A stretch of 64,000 nt of DNA from Rubrivivax gelatinosus IL144. Lineage in GTDB: Bacteria; Pseudomonadota; Gammaproteobacteria; Burkholderiales; Burkholderiaceae_C. Below are positions 29,849-38,647 of this stretch, piece after piece (the first letter of the stretch is position 1; every line of letters starts with the position of its first letter). The notes beneath the pieces were generated by a model. That model saw only the letters and a list, made by a program, of their open reading frames with translations, did no database searches and was not told the DNA's origin. The position numbers were made by a program, and so were the translations under genes. The stretch lies in NCBI RefSeq assembly GCF_000284255.1, contig NC_017075.1, positions 4,402,001-4,466,000 on the forward strand, in the 5' to 3' direction.

Positions 29849-30955
29849 GTGAGCCAAATCAAGATCCCGATCTATAAGCCCGACTTGGGCGGCAACGAAA
29901 AGAAATACGTCAACGAGTGCCTCGACACGTCTTGGATTTCATCTCGTGGACGGTTCGTCAATGACTTTGAACTCAGCTTCGCCCGACGCATAGGCATCGA
30001 GCACGCCGCGTCAGTGAGCAACGGAACCGTCGCCCTGCACTTAGCGCTGATGGCGCTGGGCGTTGGACCGGGGGACGAAGTCATCGTACCAACCTTGACC
30101 TATATCGCCTCTGCCAACGCCGTCGCATACACCGGCGCGACACCGGTTTTCGTTGATTCGCTTCGTTCCACTTGGCAACTCGATCCAGAAGACGTTCGCC
30201 GCCATATCACTCCACGAACCCGCGCGATCATGCCAGTCCACCTGTATGGGCAGGCATGCGACATGGACGCGTTGGCGGCGATTGCCGAGGAACATCGACT
30301 GTTTATCGTTGAGGATTGCGCCGAGGGTTTCGGCACCCTCTACAAGGGGCGCCATGTCGGGACATTCGGTGACATTTCAACGTTTAGCTTTTTCGGCAAC
30401 AAAACGATTACCACCGGCGAGGGCGGAATGGTGGTATCCAACGACAAGACGCTGATCGAACGCGCTCGTCATTTGAAGGGACAAGGGCTCGCGGCCCATC
30501 GCGAGTATTGGCACGATGTTGTCGGCTACAACTATCGGATGACAAATATCCAAGCCGCCATCGGATTAGCGCAACTGGAGCGCGCAGATGAGTTCATTCA
30601 AAATAAGCGCGAATTGGCAAGCCGGTACGAGAAGGCATTAAGCGACCTACCATTGGAGCCCCACGCGGAGGCACCAGAAACAGTTCACAGTTATTGGATG
30701 TATTCAGTCTTAGTGAAGCATCCAGATTTGCGCGATCCGTTGCGGCGACACTTGGCCGCGGCAGGCGTTGAAACCCGCCCATTGTTCTATCCGTTGCATA
30801 CGATGCCGATGTATTCACGCAGCTATCGCAAACACAGCGTGGCGGAAGACCTTGCCTGGCGGGGAATTAACTTACCAAGCTGGCCCAGCATCCCCGATGA
30901 CCAGTTCGCCCACATCGTCGCTACGATCCGAGACTTCTATGATCACAGATCGTGA
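29849..30955 (+). CDS. per: GDP-perosamine synthase (DegT/DnrJ/EryC1 aminotransferase)
   Basis: A 368-residue PLP aminotransferase converting GDP-4-keto-6-deoxy-D-mannose to GDP-perosamine with glutamate as amino donor. It resembles Vibrio cholerae RfbE and Caulobacter/Brucella Per closely: YVNECLDTSWISSRG, VSNGTVALHLAL, VPTLTYIASANAVAYTGATP, and the PLP-binding Lys185 in [15 protein letters not shown], then HWHDVVGYNYRMTN-like sequence. The GTG start is supported by AGGAG seven bases upstream at 29837-29841. Gmd, two genes upstream, supplies the substrate; the next gene, overlapping by 17 bases, is probably the N-acyltransferase. Confidence 0.9.
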   Translation: MSQIKIPIYKPDLGGNEKKYVNECLDTSWISSRGRFVNDFELSFARRIGIEHAASVSNGTVALHLALMALGVGPGDEVIVPTLTYIASANAVAYTGATPVFVDSLRSTWQLDPEDVRRHITPRTRAIMPVHLYGQACDMDALAAIAEEHRLFIVEDCAEGFGTLYKGRHVGTFGDISTFSFFGNKTITTGEGGMVVSNDKTLIERARHLKGQGLAAHREYWHDVVGYNYRMTNIQAAIGLAQLERADEFIQNKRELASRYEKALSDLPLEPHAEAPETVHSYWMYSVLVKHPDLRDPLRRHLAAAGVETRPLFYPLHTMPMYSRSYRKHSVAEDLAWRGINLPSWPSIPDDQFAHIVATIRDFYDHRS

Positions 30956-31622
30956 TTGCCTCGGCTCGGCTCAAGCGCAGGTGATCATCGTTGGTGCAGG
31001 CGGCTTTGCCGAAGAGGTGATCGATTATCTCCGCGCTACGTCCGGAGTATGTATAAGCGGGATTGTTGACGATTACCTGCGAAACGATGTCCCGACACAT
31101 GTTCGCGGAGTGCCATTCCTAGGATCACTGGCAGCGGCCATGGCGCAGCATCCGGAAGCCAGATTCGTGGTTGCCGCAGGTAAACCGGCGTTTCGCGAAG
31201 AGGTCTGCGAAGCTTTGTTGAGCCAGGACCGCCAGTTGCATACAGTTATTCACCCATCGGCATTGGTCGCGTCCGATGCTTCCATCGGCGCCGGATGCAT
31301 CATCGCACCATACGCCATTGTCAATGCGGGGGCGGATCTGGAGATCGGGAGCGTGCTGAACGTTTTCTGCAGCGTCGGCCATGGAGCGAGCGTCGGCCCG
31401 TACTCGGTGCTTTCACCATATGCCGCAATCAACGGATGGGCCAAGGTCGGTCGGGCCTGTTTTTTAGGTACTCGCGCGACTGTATACCCGCGGGTTCGAG
31501 TTGGTGACCGTTGCGAGATCGACACCCACTCTTACGCAAAGGCAGACGTAGACGACCGAATGATAGTAACCGTTCGCGGCGAATACAGAGTGCTAAAGAA
31601 TCGTTTGGAGAAACAGCAATGA
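30939..31622 (+). CDS. sugar N-acyltransferase, NeuD/PglD/PerB family
   Basis: A 227-residue acyltransferase with the N-terminal nucleotide-sugar-binding domain (VIIVGAGGFAEEVIDYL, VVAAGKPAFREE) and a C-terminal left-handed beta-helix of hexapeptide repeats (IGAGCIIAPYAIVNAGADLEIG). The VGHGASVGPY motif holds the likely catalytic His. PerB-type enzymes acylate the 4-amino group of GDP-perosamine; family members may use acetyl-CoA or other acyl donors. The overlap with per by 17 bases and with the following carrier-protein gene by four points to one coupled pathway, and raises the possibility that the donor is an acyl-ACP. Confidence 0.85.
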   Translation: MITDRDCLGSAQAQVIIVGAGGFAEEVIDYLRATSGVCISGIVDDYLRNDVPTHVRGVPFLGSLAAAMAQHPEARFVVAAGKPAFREEVCEALLSQDRQLHTVIHPSALVASDASIGAGCIIAPYAIVNAGADLEIGSVLNVFCSVGHGASVGPYSVLSPYAAINGWAKVGRACFLGTRATVYPRVRVGDRCEIDTHSYAKADVDDRMIVTVRGEYRVLKNRLEKQQ

Positions 31623-31858
31623 TTAATCAAGAAAAACTGGTGCAAGCTTTCGTCATTGCCCTCGGAATCTCGGAGTCGTCCGTTGTCGACACGCTTACTT
31701 ATGAGAGCATTCCGCAATGGGATTCAGTAGCGCACATGGCGCTAGTCACTGAACTAGAGGCCGCCTTTGACGTTATGTTGGATACAGAAGAAATCCTCGC
31801 GATGAGCTCCGTCGCAGCAACGCGAGAAATCTTAATTAAGCACGGCGCTGAGTTCTGA
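31619..31858 (+). CDS. acyl carrier protein (polysaccharide-locus paralogue)
   Basis: A 79-residue acidic protein with the phosphopantetheine attachment site in WDSVAHMALVTELE (Ser36); the housekeeping AcpP has [10 protein letters not shown] at Ser37. The Leu after Ser is replaced by Val, as often in secondary carrier proteins. The ATG at 31619 overlaps the acyltransferase stop (ATGA). It would be activated by a phosphopantetheinyl transferase such as AcpS, encoded at the left edge. Together with the next four genes it forms an acyl-processing block. Confidence 0.87.
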   Translation: MINQEKLVQAFVIALGISESSVVDTLTYESIPQWDSVAHMALVTELEAAFDVMLDTEEILAMSSVAATREILIKHGAEF

Positions 31859-32625
31859 TGGAGACGCCGTTGAACCCGACAAGCCTTTCGGGAAAAATCT
31901 GTCTGATTACCGGTGCTACACGAGGCATCGGTTTGGCATCAGCACGACTGTTCGCGGAAAACGGCGCCACGGTGGCGTTAGTCGGGCGCAATCAAAGCGA
32001 ACTTGAGCGACATGCCTCCGAGCTTGATGCAATGGCGGGGCGTCCATGTGCAAGCACGTTTGTTTGCGATGTGTCGGATGACACTGCGGTCAGGGAACTG
32101 TTCCAGGCGGTGTTCAGGCAGTACAGGCGCCTCGACGTGCTGCTGTCCAACGCTGGAGTCCTGGATGATGCCTTGCTTGGCATGATCACCCGTGGACAAA
32201 TTCAGCGCGTTTTCGGAACAAATACATTCGGGCTACTGTACTGCGCGCAGTATGCGAGCCGCCTCATGGCGCGCAGTGGCGGCGGCAGCATTATCAATGT
32301 CGCTTCAATTATTGGCGCCAACGGCAATGCCGGACAAGCTGTTTATGGGGGCAGCAAGGCAGCCGTGATCGGAATCACCAAATCCCTCGCAAAGGAGCTT
32401 GCCCCAAACCAGATCCGGGTAAACGCCATTGCTCCCGGCTTTATCGACACCGCAATGACCCGAGGCTTGCCGCCGGCAAAATTTGAGCAGCGCCTTGCCA
32501 GCATCGCGATGGGACGCATCGGAACGCCAGACGATGTCGCACGTACCGCACTGTTTCTTGCGAGCGATTTATCGGCTTATGTGACCGGCCAATGTATCGG
32601 TGTTGATGGCGGCATGTTGATATGA
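31858..32625 (+). CDS. FabG-like short-chain dehydrogenase (3-oxoacyl-ACP reductase paralogue)
   Basis: A 255-residue NAD(P)-dependent reductase with TGATRGIG, NAG, and the catalytic Ser150, Tyr163 and Lys167 (NVASIIG, YGGSK), ending in GVDGGMLI. It follows the FabG pattern (ANGNAGQ before the Tyr as in the housekeeping gene's ASGNAGQ) and the carrier protein lies immediately upstream, sharing one base. Likely role: reducing a 3-oxoacyl group on the carrier protein to 3-hydroxyacyl. Low GC, unlike fabG at 13220-13951. Confidence 0.85.
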   Translation: METPLNPTSLSGKICLITGATRGIGLASARLFAENGATVALVGRNQSELERHASELDAMAGRPCASTFVCDVSDDTAVRELFQAVFRQYRRLDVLLSNAGVLDDALLGMITRGQIQRVFGTNTFGLLYCAQYASRLMARSGGGSIINVASIIGANGNAGQAVYGGSKAAVIGITKSLAKELAPNQIRVNAIAPGFIDTAMTRGLPPAKFEQRLASIAMGRIGTPDDVARTALFLASDLSAYVTGQCIGVDGGMLI

Positions 32626-34028
32626 CCCGTTTTTGGGAAGACTATGCGCTGCGTCGGGCCAAGGTGTATGCCGGCGAAGGGACCGGCTGGATTGGCGGAG
32701 GCGAACTCGGGGTCCTGGCCGATGCGGCCGTTAGTCATTTGCCCTCGCGCACCGTATTCGCGCTGCTTTTCGCCTCGAACCTCCCAAGCGTCGCCACATA
32801 CCTTGGCGCTCTGCGCAATGGCCATATTCCGCTGCTCCTGTCGAGCGAACTATCAGAAACCTTGTTGGCAACGCTCTGTGAGCGTTACGACATCGGTTTT
32901 GTATTTGATGGTGGCGCCGAGGCTTGGCGTCGTGCCAGCACTGTTGCAGAGGCGGGGCCACTAGTCCATCCCGCGCTCGGCTTGCTGATGTCGACATCGG
33001 GTAGCACGGGCTCACCAAAGTTAGTGCGTCTGTCGCTTGATAACCTGGCCAGTAACGCTGCGAGCATTTGTCAGTATCTCAGCTTAACCCTTGATGACCG
33101 AGCGATGACTTCGCTTCCCTTGAGCTACTCGTATGGGCTCTCGGTGTTGAACAGTCATTTGGCCGCAGGAGCAGGGGTGGTACTCAGCGAAGCCGCAATT
33201 ACGACCCAACCGTTTTGGCAGCTGTTCCGCGCACAGAAGGTCACGGGCCTTGCCGGGGTTCCCACTAGTTGGCGCATGTTGCGGAGAATGCGGTTCGAAC
33301 GCATGCAGCTGCCCAGCCTCCGATACATGACACAGGCTGGGGGTAAGCTGGATCCGGATGAGATCATTTGGCTTGGCGAGTTGGCGGCAAATACTGGGCG
33401 AAGCGCGTACATAATGTACGGCCAGACCGAGGCTACTGCCCGAATCGCATACTTGCCGCCGGACCTGATCTTACAGAAACCGGGAAGCATCGGACATGCG
33501 ATTCCCGGAGGTGAACTGGGAATCGTCGATGCCCTAGGTGAAGCTATAGAGGAGCCGGACATCGAAGGGCAACTGACGTATCGGGGACCGAACGTCATGC
33601 TAGGGTACGCAGAGTCGGTGGCAGATTTTGCCCGCGGCCCCGATGTTGAATCACTAAATACCGGAGACTTAGCGCGACGCGACCGCGATGGCCATTACTG
33701 GATCACCGGGCGGATGAAAAGTTTTGTCAAACTCTTTGGCAACAGATTCGGATTGGACGAAGTAGAGCAAGAACTTCGGCGAATGGGATTTGAAGCTGGC
33801 GCAGTCGGTCGAGACGACTTACTGATGATCGGCGTCGTTACGTCGCCGGAAAAGATCCCGGCACTTCGCCAACGGTTAGCTGAACACTATCGCTTACATC
33901 AATCAGCACTAAGCTTTTTTTCTCTTGACCGACTTCCACGCAACGACGCGGGTAAGCTGCTACATGGGGAACTGCAGCACATACTCGATCACCTTGCCGC
34001 ATCGCCCACGAACACACCAAAATGGTAA
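32622..34028 (+). CDS. AMP-dependent acyl-CoA synthetase/ligase family protein
   Basis: A 468-residue adenylate-forming enzyme with the ATP-binding loop STSGSTGSPK at residues 124-133, YGQTEATAR, the NTGDLARRD hinge region and the catalytic Lys445 in NDAGKLLH. It is shorter than typical acyl-CoA synthetases (about 500-560), nearer the acyl-ACP ligase and amino-acid-activating stand-alone types. In context it probably activates a carboxylic acid and loads it on the carrier protein encoded two genes upstream. It overlaps the reductase by four bases and the LuxE gene by seven. Confidence 0.85.
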   Translation: MTRFWEDYALRRAKVYAGEGTGWIGGGELGVLADAAVSHLPSRTVFALLFASNLPSVATYLGALRNGHIPLLLSSELSETLLATLCERYDIGFVFDGGAEAWRRASTVAEAGPLVHPALGLLMSTSGSTGSPKLVRLSLDNLASNAASICQYLSLTLDDRAMTSLPLSYSYGLSVLNSHLAAGAGVVLSEAAITTQPFWQLFRAQKVTGLAGVPTSWRMLRRMRFERMQLPSLRYMTQAGGKLDPDEIIWLGELAANTGRSAYIMYGQTEATARIAYLPPDLILQKPGSIGHAIPGGELGIVDALGEAIEEPDIEGQLTYRGPNVMLGYAESVADFARGPDVESLNTGDLARRDRDGHYWITGRMKSFVKLFGNRFGLDEVEQELRRMGFEAGAVGRDDLLMIGVVTSPEKIPALRQRLAEHYRLHQSALSFFSLDRLPRNDAGKLLHGELQHILDHLAASPTNTPKW

Positions 34029-35110
34029 CCAGTTTTCTGGATTGGCCGGTCTATGGCTTGGGTGCAACCGACAAACGTGCACGCCTTGACTCGTTGCTCA
34101 ATAGCTTGACTAAGCATCATAGGGACCATTGCGAACCCTACGCTCGCATACTGGCCGCGCGTGGTTACCGTGTACAAACAGTCGCTGCGGCGGAAGACAT
34201 ACCGTGGTTGCCGGTGCGTCTTTTCAAGATGTACGACTTGCGTAGCGTGACTTCTAACCACATATTTAAGACACTAACATCTTCCGGCACCACAGGCCAA
34301 TCGCCGTCGCGCATCGCGCTGGACAAGTCAACTGCCGCAAATCAAACGACTGCACTCGTACGAATAATGCAGGAATTTTTGGGCAAGGCGCGTTTGCCAA
34401 TGCTCATCATCGACCATCCAGGCGTCATTAAGGACAGATCTAGTTTTTCAGCGCGCGGCGCCGGAATCTTGGGCCTTGCTAACTTCGGGCGCGGTCACGT
34501 CTACGCGCTGAACGACGACATGAGCCTGAACATAAACGCCGTTCGCAATTTTTGCCGACAGTATTCCGGAACGCCGAAGCTGGTGTTTGGATTTACGTTC
34601 ATGATCTGGCAATATTTCCTACATGAACTCGAAATGCTGGGCGAGACCCTCAACTTGACTGATTCGACACTGTTTCATAGCGGTGGCTGGAAGAAACTAG
34701 AGGCAATCGCGGTTGATAACCAGGAGTTTAAACGCCGTTTGCGCGCCGCGTGTGGCGCCATACGCATCCACAATTTCTACGGCATGGTCGAACAGGTTGG
34801 ATCTGTTTTCGTTGAATGCGAGCAGGGACATCTTCATGCCCCAGCGTTTGCAGACGTAATTGTGCGCGATCCCATCACGTGGCAAGTCATGCCCGCACAC
34901 AAACCGGGAGTTATTCAGGTTCTTTCGGCATTGCCGCAAAGCTATCCTGGGCACAGCCTGCTGACAGAAGATCTTGGTACGCTGCTAGGCGAAGACGATT
35001 GCAGCTGCGGACGTCGAGGGCGTTACTTCCATGTGCATGGGCGCATGCCGCGCGCCGAGATTCGCGGCTGTAGCGACACGCAAACCACTCCAACCCGCGC
35101 CTCGAAATGA
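34022..35110 (+). CDS. LuxE-like acyl-protein synthetase
   Basis: A 362-residue member of the LuxE (acyl-protein synthetase/PaaK-related) family. It shows the adenylate-forming loop TSSGTTGQSPSR at about residues 86-97, SGGWKK, and NFYGMVEQVGSV. Near the C terminus IRGCSD carries Cys350, the place where Vibrio harveyi LuxE has its acylated Cys364; a CSC pair lies about 20 residues before. In bioluminescence LuxE activates a fatty acid and hands the acyl group to LuxC. Here there is no luciferase or LuxD, so it serves another acyl transfer. Tightly coupled to LuxC (ATGA overlap). Confidence 0.87.
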   Translation: MVTSFLDWPVYGLGATDKRARLDSLLNSLTKHHRDHCEPYARILAARGYRVQTVAAAEDIPWLPVRLFKMYDLRSVTSNHIFKTLTSSGTTGQSPSRIALDKSTAANQTTALVRIMQEFLGKARLPMLIIDHPGVIKDRSSFSARGAGILGLANFGRGHVYALNDDMSLNINAVRNFCRQYSGTPKLVFGFTFMIWQYFLHELEMLGETLNLTDSTLFHSGGWKKLEAIAVDNQEFKRRLRAACGAIRIHNFYGMVEQVGSVFVECEQGHLHAPAFADVIVRDPITWQVMPAHKPGVIQVLSALPQSYPGHSLLTEDLGTLLGEDDCSCGRRGRYFHVHGRMPRAEIRGCSDTQTTPTRASK

Positions 35111-36321
35111 CGTCAGCCGATCTGGATGTAGTCCTTCCAAAAGGAGCGACCGTCGAAGCTGTCGTCAGCTCCAGCAATCTTCCACCGTTTGGTAAAGTTC
35201 AATTGGCTTTTGCCAATGAGTTGGCGAAGGCGCTTACCAGGTCGCCTGCAGTACGGGCCTTTCCGGAGCTCGTCGCTTTGGGTTTTTGGCTGCGGGCCGC
35301 AAATCTCACGAAAATCATAGATAGTTTTTTATCCACACGATTGGATGAAATCCATCTTGCGCGAGGCTTGGTCTTCCATGTGTCACCGTCAAACGTTGAC
35401 ACAATCTTCGTTTACTCATGGTTTGTGTCGCTACTGTGCGGAAACCGAAACATCATTAGGCTATCAAGCAAGAGCAGCCCGCAAACCTCCGCACTTCTCA
35501 CAGTGCTGGAACGCCTGCTATCACAGGATGAATGGAATGACATCGCCAAGCGGACCTTGATAGTGCGCTATGGACATGACGTAGCGGCTTCTTCTGCACT
35601 TAGCGCCTGCTGCGACGTACGCGTGATCTGGGGCGGCGACGCGACAATCAATACCTTTCGTAGCATTCCCCTTAATCCAAGAGCCACCGAGCTCGCGTTT
35701 GCAAACAAGTTCTCCCTTGCGGTACTCGACGCCTCTTCGGTGGCAAACGCGCAAGATAGAGCGACACGCCAGCTCGCAGCCAACTTTTACAACGACGTTT
35801 ACTGGTTCGGGCAGATGGCGTGTTCATCGCCACGAATGGTCATCTGGCTCGGTTCTGCCGAAGAGGTTGAGCTGGCGTGCAGTTCATTCTGGCCCGCACT
35901 AAAGAACGAGCTCGATCGGCGGGAATTTGCAATCGCTGCGCCGGACCATATGAATAAAGAGGTTCTTGCAGACGCGCTTGCCATTGACGATCCGTCGGTG
36001 AGGATTACAGAACCAGACGCCAGGATTACCAGAGTTTGGATGAGCTTGGCACGTGCACGCGATGACTTGCACTGCGGCGCCGGCCTGTTCCACGAAGCTC
36101 GCATCAACTCTCTGGACGAACTGAACTCAATCCTTGACCGAAAGATTCAGACCGTAAGCTACTTCGGGATTCCCCTTGAGGATTGGTCGAAATACTTGCG
36201 CACTTGCCTGCCCACGGGTATCGACCGGATTGTGCCGATAGGCAGCGCTTTGAATTTTGATTCAGTATGGGACGGACAAGACATGCTTGTTTCGTTCACC
36301 CGACAGATTACGATTCGATAA
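35107..36321 (+). CDS. LuxC-like acyl reductase
   Basis: A 404-residue protein of the LuxC family, which reduces a protein-bound or CoA-bound acyl group to the aldehyde with NADPH. The aldehyde-dehydrogenase-like fold is seen in FHVSPSNVDTIFVYSW, GNRNIIRLSSK and VIWGGDATI, and the candidate nucleophile is Cys239 in FGQMACSSPRM, matching the position of the LuxC active-site Cys. Somewhat shorter than LuxC of luminous bacteria (about 480). Its pairing with LuxE is the same as in lux operons, but its other partners are polysaccharide genes. GC is very low here for this genome (26 of 60 at 35401-35460). Confidence 0.87.
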   Translation: MTSADLDVVLPKGATVEAVVSSSNLPPFGKVQLAFANELAKALTRSPAVRAFPELVALGFWLRAANLTKIIDSFLSTRLDEIHLARGLVFHVSPSNVDTIFVYSWFVSLLCGNRNIIRLSSKSSPQTSALLTVLERLLSQDEWNDIAKRTLIVRYGHDVAASSALSACCDVRVIWGGDATINTFRSIPLNPRATELAFANKFSLAVLDASSVANAQDRATRQLAANFYNDVYWFGQMACSSPRMVIWLGSAEEVELACSSFWPALKNELDRREFAIAAPDHMNKEVLADALAIDDPSVRITEPDARITRVWMSLARARDDLHCGAGLFHEARINSLDELNSILDRKIQTVSYFGIPLEDWSKYLRTCLPTGIDRIVPIGSALNFDSVWDGQDMLVSFTRQITIR

Positions 36322-36395
36322 AGTCCACAAATAGCTAGGCCGGCACCCCATCTTACGCCCCGCAAACAAGTAGATATCACTCGGTCCAGCCAGGC

Positions 36396-37715
36396 ATGCT
36401 GCAGAAAAACACAATTCAAACCTTAGAAGGACGATCAGCCGAAGCCGGCTATGGGATAGTTGGCGGCAGCCACGATGGCACCGCGCCTTTCCCAACTACC
36501 TTGGTTCGTCGTATCGGCATCCTTGCCGAAGGGTTTGCGGAGTGGGGGGGAGGAATTGACTTCCTAAGGCTAATCTGTAGCAGCATTCTCGCTGCGGACC
36601 CGACGGTCGAACTACATCTTTTGCTGCCAGACCGCGGCCCCCGCCTCGCGACGATTAGGGCTTTGCGCGGAGTGAAGCGAGCGCTGATCTCGACGTTGGT
36701 AGGTTACAGCGTCAGCGAAGAAGCAAAGCGACCGACCAGTCAGCATATTGCCGACCTCATCGGAGAGGCGGAAGCAGTGATTCACGCGCACACGATCGAT
36801 ATCGGATCTGGAGCGGTAGCGCGCGCGGCCCGTCGACTTAAGCTCGATGCAGTACTACCTGCGATTAAACCTCTTCAAGTCGGCAAGGATCTTCCTTGGC
36901 TCGGGTATATCTACGACTATCAGCACGTTCATCTGCCACAGCTGTTCTCACCCCAGGAAATCAAGCGTCGCGACGACGATTTTTCTCGGATGTTAGAACT
37001 CGCTCGTTGCGTTATTGTCAACGCTAGAGCCGTTGCGGCGGATATCAAGACCTATCATCCTCAACATCGCGCCAAGATACTTACATTACCCTTCGCCGCA
37101 GCACCCAACCCTCGCTGGCTAGAGTCCGCGCAGGCACCGACAGCGAAGTACGGCATCACCGGTAGATATTTCATCGTCTCCAACCAGTTCTGGCAGCACA
37201 AGGACCACCTGACCATCTGGCGCGCGTTCGCACGAATAAGGCAAGATCATCCTGACATCAGATTGGTTTGTACCGGCGAGACCCAGGACTACCGAAATCC
37301 CAACCACATGGCAACGTTGTCCGCGGAGGCAGATCGACTGGGAATTACGGATCGACTACATATACTCGGTCTTATACCAAAATCGGACCAAATCGCGCTG
37401 CTGCGTAACGCCATCGCGGTGATTCAGGCCACCTTGAGTGAAGGAGGTCCGGGTGGAGGGTGCATTTTCGACTCGGTATCACTCGGTGTTCCTAGTATCG
37501 TTTCGAATATACCAGTCAATCTGGAGCTGAATGAACCGACAGTGAGGTTCTTTAGAACAGGGGATCCGGATGCTCTAGCAGGCGCCATGCATGAGCACAT
37601 AGTACGCCCGCCTTCCGCCCCGCCGTCCAAGGATCACCTCGTTGGTGAAGGGCAGAGACGCCGCATCGCCTGCGGACGGAGTTTACTGATTGCCGCCGCG
37701 GAAATGATGGTTTGA
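36396..37715 (+). CDS. glycosyltransferase, GT4-like
   Basis: A 439-residue protein with a GT-B fold: the C-terminal domain has YFIVSNQFWQHKDHLTIWRAF, LVCTGETQD, and the acidic SEGGPGGGCIFDSVSLGVP motif of retaining GT4 enzymes. The N-terminal domain includes GILAEGFAEWGGGIDFLR. Donor and acceptor are unknown; within the perosamine locus it may add perosamine or mannose. Starts 74 bases after the LuxC-like gene; the first roughly 35 residues are not conserved-looking, so the true start could be further in. Confidence 0.8.
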   Translation: MLQKNTIQTLEGRSAEAGYGIVGGSHDGTAPFPTTLVRRIGILAEGFAEWGGGIDFLRLICSSILAADPTVELHLLLPDRGPRLATIRALRGVKRALISTLVGYSVSEEAKRPTSQHIADLIGEAEAVIHAHTIDIGSGAVARAARRLKLDAVLPAIKPLQVGKDLPWLGYIYDYQHVHLPQLFSPQEIKRRDDDFSRMLELARCVIVNARAVAADIKTYHPQHRAKILTLPFAAAPNPRWLESAQAPTAKYGITGRYFIVSNQFWQHKDHLTIWRAFARIRQDHPDIRLVCTGETQDYRNPNHMATLSAEADRLGITDRLHILGLIPKSDQIALLRNAIAVIQATLSEGGPGGGCIFDSVSLGVPSIVSNIPVNLELNEPTVRFFRTGDPDALAGAMHEHIVRPPSAPPSKDHLVGEGQRRRIACGRSLLIAAAEMMV

Positions 37716-37933
37716 AACAAGAATTATTTTGGGCGTCGTTTCATAGCATGATTTGCTGACACCTCACGTAGCACACGTTTTGTCTGCATATAGACCGCGC
37801 AGGTACAGTGGCGCCCTCGAATCACCGCCCTGAGAAATCGCGCGACGCGTAGCAGGCATTCGCAATATTTTCGGGCCGCATCAAGAACGCTGTTTTCACT
37901 CGGGGCTCGACACGAAACATTACTGTTATCCCG

Positions 37934-38647
37934 ATGGCGAAGCTCACTATTGGAATAGTAACCTACAACGCCGCCCAGGTATTGGAATGCGCGCTTCTTA
38001 GCATTATCCAGAAAAAGTCTACAGCGGTAGAGCTTATTGTCGTCGACGGCGCATCGACCGACGGAACCGTCGAAATCATTCGACGATACGCGAACAGTAT
38101 CGATCACTGGGTGTCTGAGCCAGATCTTGGCATATATGACGCCATGAACAAGGTCTGCGCGTTGGCAACAGGTGACTGGTTGCTTTTCATCGGAGCAGAC
38201 GATGAGCTTGCAGCTTCACCCGAGAACATTCTTCAACATCTAACCGAAGCTAACTCGATCTACTACGGCAACGTTCAGATTCAACGCACTGGCAGGGTTC
38301 AGGGGGGTCGATTTACAAGATATCGACTGATGCAAGAAAACATCTGCCATCAGGGCCTGATGTATCCGAGAAGCGTCTACAAGAACTGTGCGTACAAAAT
38401 CGATGCGGGCATGATGGCAGATCACCTCTACAACATCGAGAGATGGGGCCAAGGATTCAGATTTCGGCATCTAAACTTGACAATTTGCCGCTTTAATGAC
38501 GCGGGGCGCTCGAGCATTCCGGATGCAAGTTTGGAAGCAAGGAAACTTGTAGCCATTCGCGATAGCTTCGGTCTTGCTTGGTACTTCTTGAAGCGCGCGC
38601 GCAGTACCGCGGCGAATCTATTGAAACACAGAAATGCCGCCACTTGA
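37934..38647 (+). CDS. glycosyltransferase family 2
   Basis: A 237-residue GT-A enzyme starting LTIGIVTYNAAQVLECAL, with the DxD-type region IVVDGASTDGTVE and SEPDLGIYDAMNKV, LFIGADDEL. This sub-type, with GASTDGT and EPDxGIYDAMNKG, matches WcaA/WbbD-like transferases. It is a paralogue of the protein at 42204-42968. The 218 bases upstream (37716-37933) hold no gene and are AT-rich, perhaps an internal promoter. The 3' end overlaps the polymerase gene by 14 bases. Confidence 0.88.
   Translation: MAKLTIGIVTYNAAQVLECALLSIIQKKSTAVELIVVDGASTDGTVEIIRRYANSIDHWVSEPDLGIYDAMNKVCALATGDWLLFIGADDELAASPENILQHLTEANSIYYGNVQIQRTGRVQGGRFTRYRLMQENICHQGLMYPRSVYKNCAYKIDAGMMADHLYNIERWGQGFRFRHLNLTICRFNDAGRSSIPDASLEARKLVAIRDSFGLAWYFLKRARSTAANLLKHRNAAT

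Noticed and set aside
34022..36321. LuxE and LuxC homologues as a sign of a bioluminescence operon
   Set aside because: No LuxA, LuxB or LuxD homologue is present and all neighbours are polysaccharide genes.
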